Below the pieces are notes generated by a model. That model was not told where the DNA came from. It did not search any database and was given only the letters and a program-made list of their open reading frames with translations. A program made the position numbers and the translations under genes. A stretch of 64,000 nucleotides of DNA from Amorphochlora amoebiformis (lineage: Eukaryota; Cercozoa; Chlorarachniophyceae). The stretch is taken from contig BAAHQB010000269.1 of assembly GCA_054601695.1 (NCBI GenBank), forward strand, positions 1-64,000. The letters are read 5' to 3'. This document shows, in pieces, positions 62,608 through 64,000 of the stretch (its first letter is position 1; each line of letters begins with the position of its first letter).

Positions 62608-62981
62608 GCATACCCATATATATATATATATGCATACCCATATATATATATATATATAATATATACATATATATATATATATATTTATGTGTATATATAT
62701 ATATATACATATACATATATGAATGTGTGTATATGCATGCAAAATTCTTTACTAAGAGTACTATACGGAAATATTACATATGTATATCAGTATATGTATA
62801 TATTCTATATTGTATGTTATTGTTATATCATAATATATATTATGTAGTATGTATGTTTATATATATACATATATATATATATAATATATATATTGATTTT
62901 ATTTTAAGTATCACAATACATAATTTTACACTTATATAATACTATAAGTACTTTCGTATACATCTGTATATGTGTATATAT

Positions 62982-63060
<79 letters not shown>

Positions 63061-63091
63061 AGAGAGGGAGATAGATAGATTTATTCATATA

Positions 63092-63125
<34 letters not shown>

Positions 63126-63245
63126 CATATATATATAAATATATATATGCATATATACATACATATATATTATATATATATATATATATACAATACATAT
63201 ATACATATATATATATCTACAATATATATATATATATATTGTATG

Positions 63246-63276
<31 letters not shown>

Positions 63277-63440
63277 TTAAATATATATTTATACATATAA
63301 GTATATAATACATATGTGTTTATATATATATATATAAATATACATATTTATACATATAAGTATGTAATACAAATGTGTTTATATATATATATATATGTAT
63401 ATGTATATATAATATATTATATATGAGGATATAATTTAGA
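62280..63440. repeat. AT and GA microsatellites
   Basis: (TA)n and (TATG)n, a (GA)n run at 63019-63065, and a duplicated GCATACCCATATATATATAT at about 62608-62645. No exon supported. Confidence 0.85.
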
Positions 63441-63457
63441 ATCATGCCTCAGGTGTT

Positions 63458-63543
63458 GCCCGATGAGAAGGATTTGATATTCTTTCGGCCTGTAGTCGAC
63501 CAGCACTCAGATGCTTTAGAAGCGTGTTCTTACCGTGCTTTAT
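63458..63543 (+). CDS. Possible terminal exon (VLPDEKDLIFFRPVVDQHSD...)
   Basis: After a good acceptor (ATGCCTCAG) an open frame reads VLPDEKDLIFFRPVVDQHSD, then ALEACSYRAL, and stops at TAA (63541-63543). It sits as an island of non-repetitive sequence in AT repeat, as real exons do in this window. The opposite strand is also open here (VLVDYRPKEYQILLIGQHLR), and that reading could instead be a 5' exon of the TPR-JmjC gene, but it lacks a nearby donor. Strand and gene are therefore unsettled. Confidence 0.33.
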
Positions 63544-63549
63544 AAGTTT

Positions 63550-63667
63550 ATATAAAAATATGTAAATATTTATATATGTTTACATATATATTATCTCGTA
63601 TGTATTGATGATTCACACACACACAACATATTGATGATACACACACACAACATATATATATATATAT

Positions 63668-63721
<54 letters not shown>

Positions 63722-64000
63722 AGTACACGTATACTAATTGTGTATATTTATACAATATATTTTACATATATGAAATATACATACACGCATATACCTGTGT
63801 ATCTATGTACCTATATGCTACACACACATATATATATATATATTTATATATATATTTATAATATATATAATATATATAATATATAAATATATATATATGT
63901 ATATATATGTATATATATACATACATAAACATATATGTATACATACGTACATACATACATATATATTATATATCCAAACCTGAGTTACACTAAAGGGTTG
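63550..64000. repeat. AT and CA microsatellites to window end
   Basis: (TA)n with (CA)n pieces near 63615-63650. The last 25 nt are unique. Confidence 0.85.

Overview
This is nuclear DNA from a eukaryote, most likely a unicellular one. Four things show this. The genes are interrupted by GT-AG introns, and some are extremely shredded (exons of 29-105 nt). There is a mitochondrial-type EF-Tu with a targeting peptide and a mitochondrial porin (VDAC). TTAGGG/CCCTAA telomere-type hexamers occur in dozens of internal blocks in both orientations. About half of the window is (AT)n or (TATATG)n-type simple repeat. The standard code is used (TAA stops, TGA never needed as sense). I cannot name the species. 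The plant-type acetylornithine deacetylase and the PUT/APC-like transporter are compatible with many protist lineages.

Layout. 0.3-14.5 kb (+): a shredded APC-family amino acid/polyamine transporter, 5' end outside the window. 16.9-18.1 kb (-): compact VDAC, 4 exons. 18.9-21.1 kb (-): possible small gene, poorly resolved. 21.1-25.6 kb (-) and 25.7-32.9 kb (-): chains of phase-consistent exons of one or two unidentified genes. 33.07-34.57 kb (+): mitochondrial EF-Tu, 3 exons, divergent from the preceding gene. 35.55-45.87 kb (+): acetylornithine deacetylase in 26 exons with full frame continuity (441 codons). 46.7-48.5 kb (-): probable 3' end of an acidic protein gene. 49.1-53.2 kb: mostly degenerate telomeric repeat. 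53.26-62.2 kb (-): a TPR plus JmjC (cupin_8) oxygenase gene in at least 21 exons. 62.3-64 kb: AT repeats with one possible terminal exon.

The genes do not form a pathway. The unifying feature is how the introns are built. Many begin and end inside simple or telomeric repeat (GTATATAT...ATATAG, GTAACCCTAACCC...CCCTAG). Many introns also carry tandem degenerate copies ('echoes') of the neighbouring exon-intron junction: copies of the acceptor plus exon start lie upstream of an exon, and copies of the exon end plus donor lie downstream. The 69-bp satellite at 6.0-6.7 kb and the 75-90-bp minisatellite at 6.8-7.3 kb are such echoes of one transporter exon (6729-6794). Two short-intron genes (VDAC, EF-Tu) are free of this. 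A 40-nt element containing GTCCTCGGACTAAGACATG recurs about 19 times, almost always inside telomeric tracts.

All exon models were made by eye from reading frame, GT/AG signals, phase and remembered family patterns. No alignment was run.
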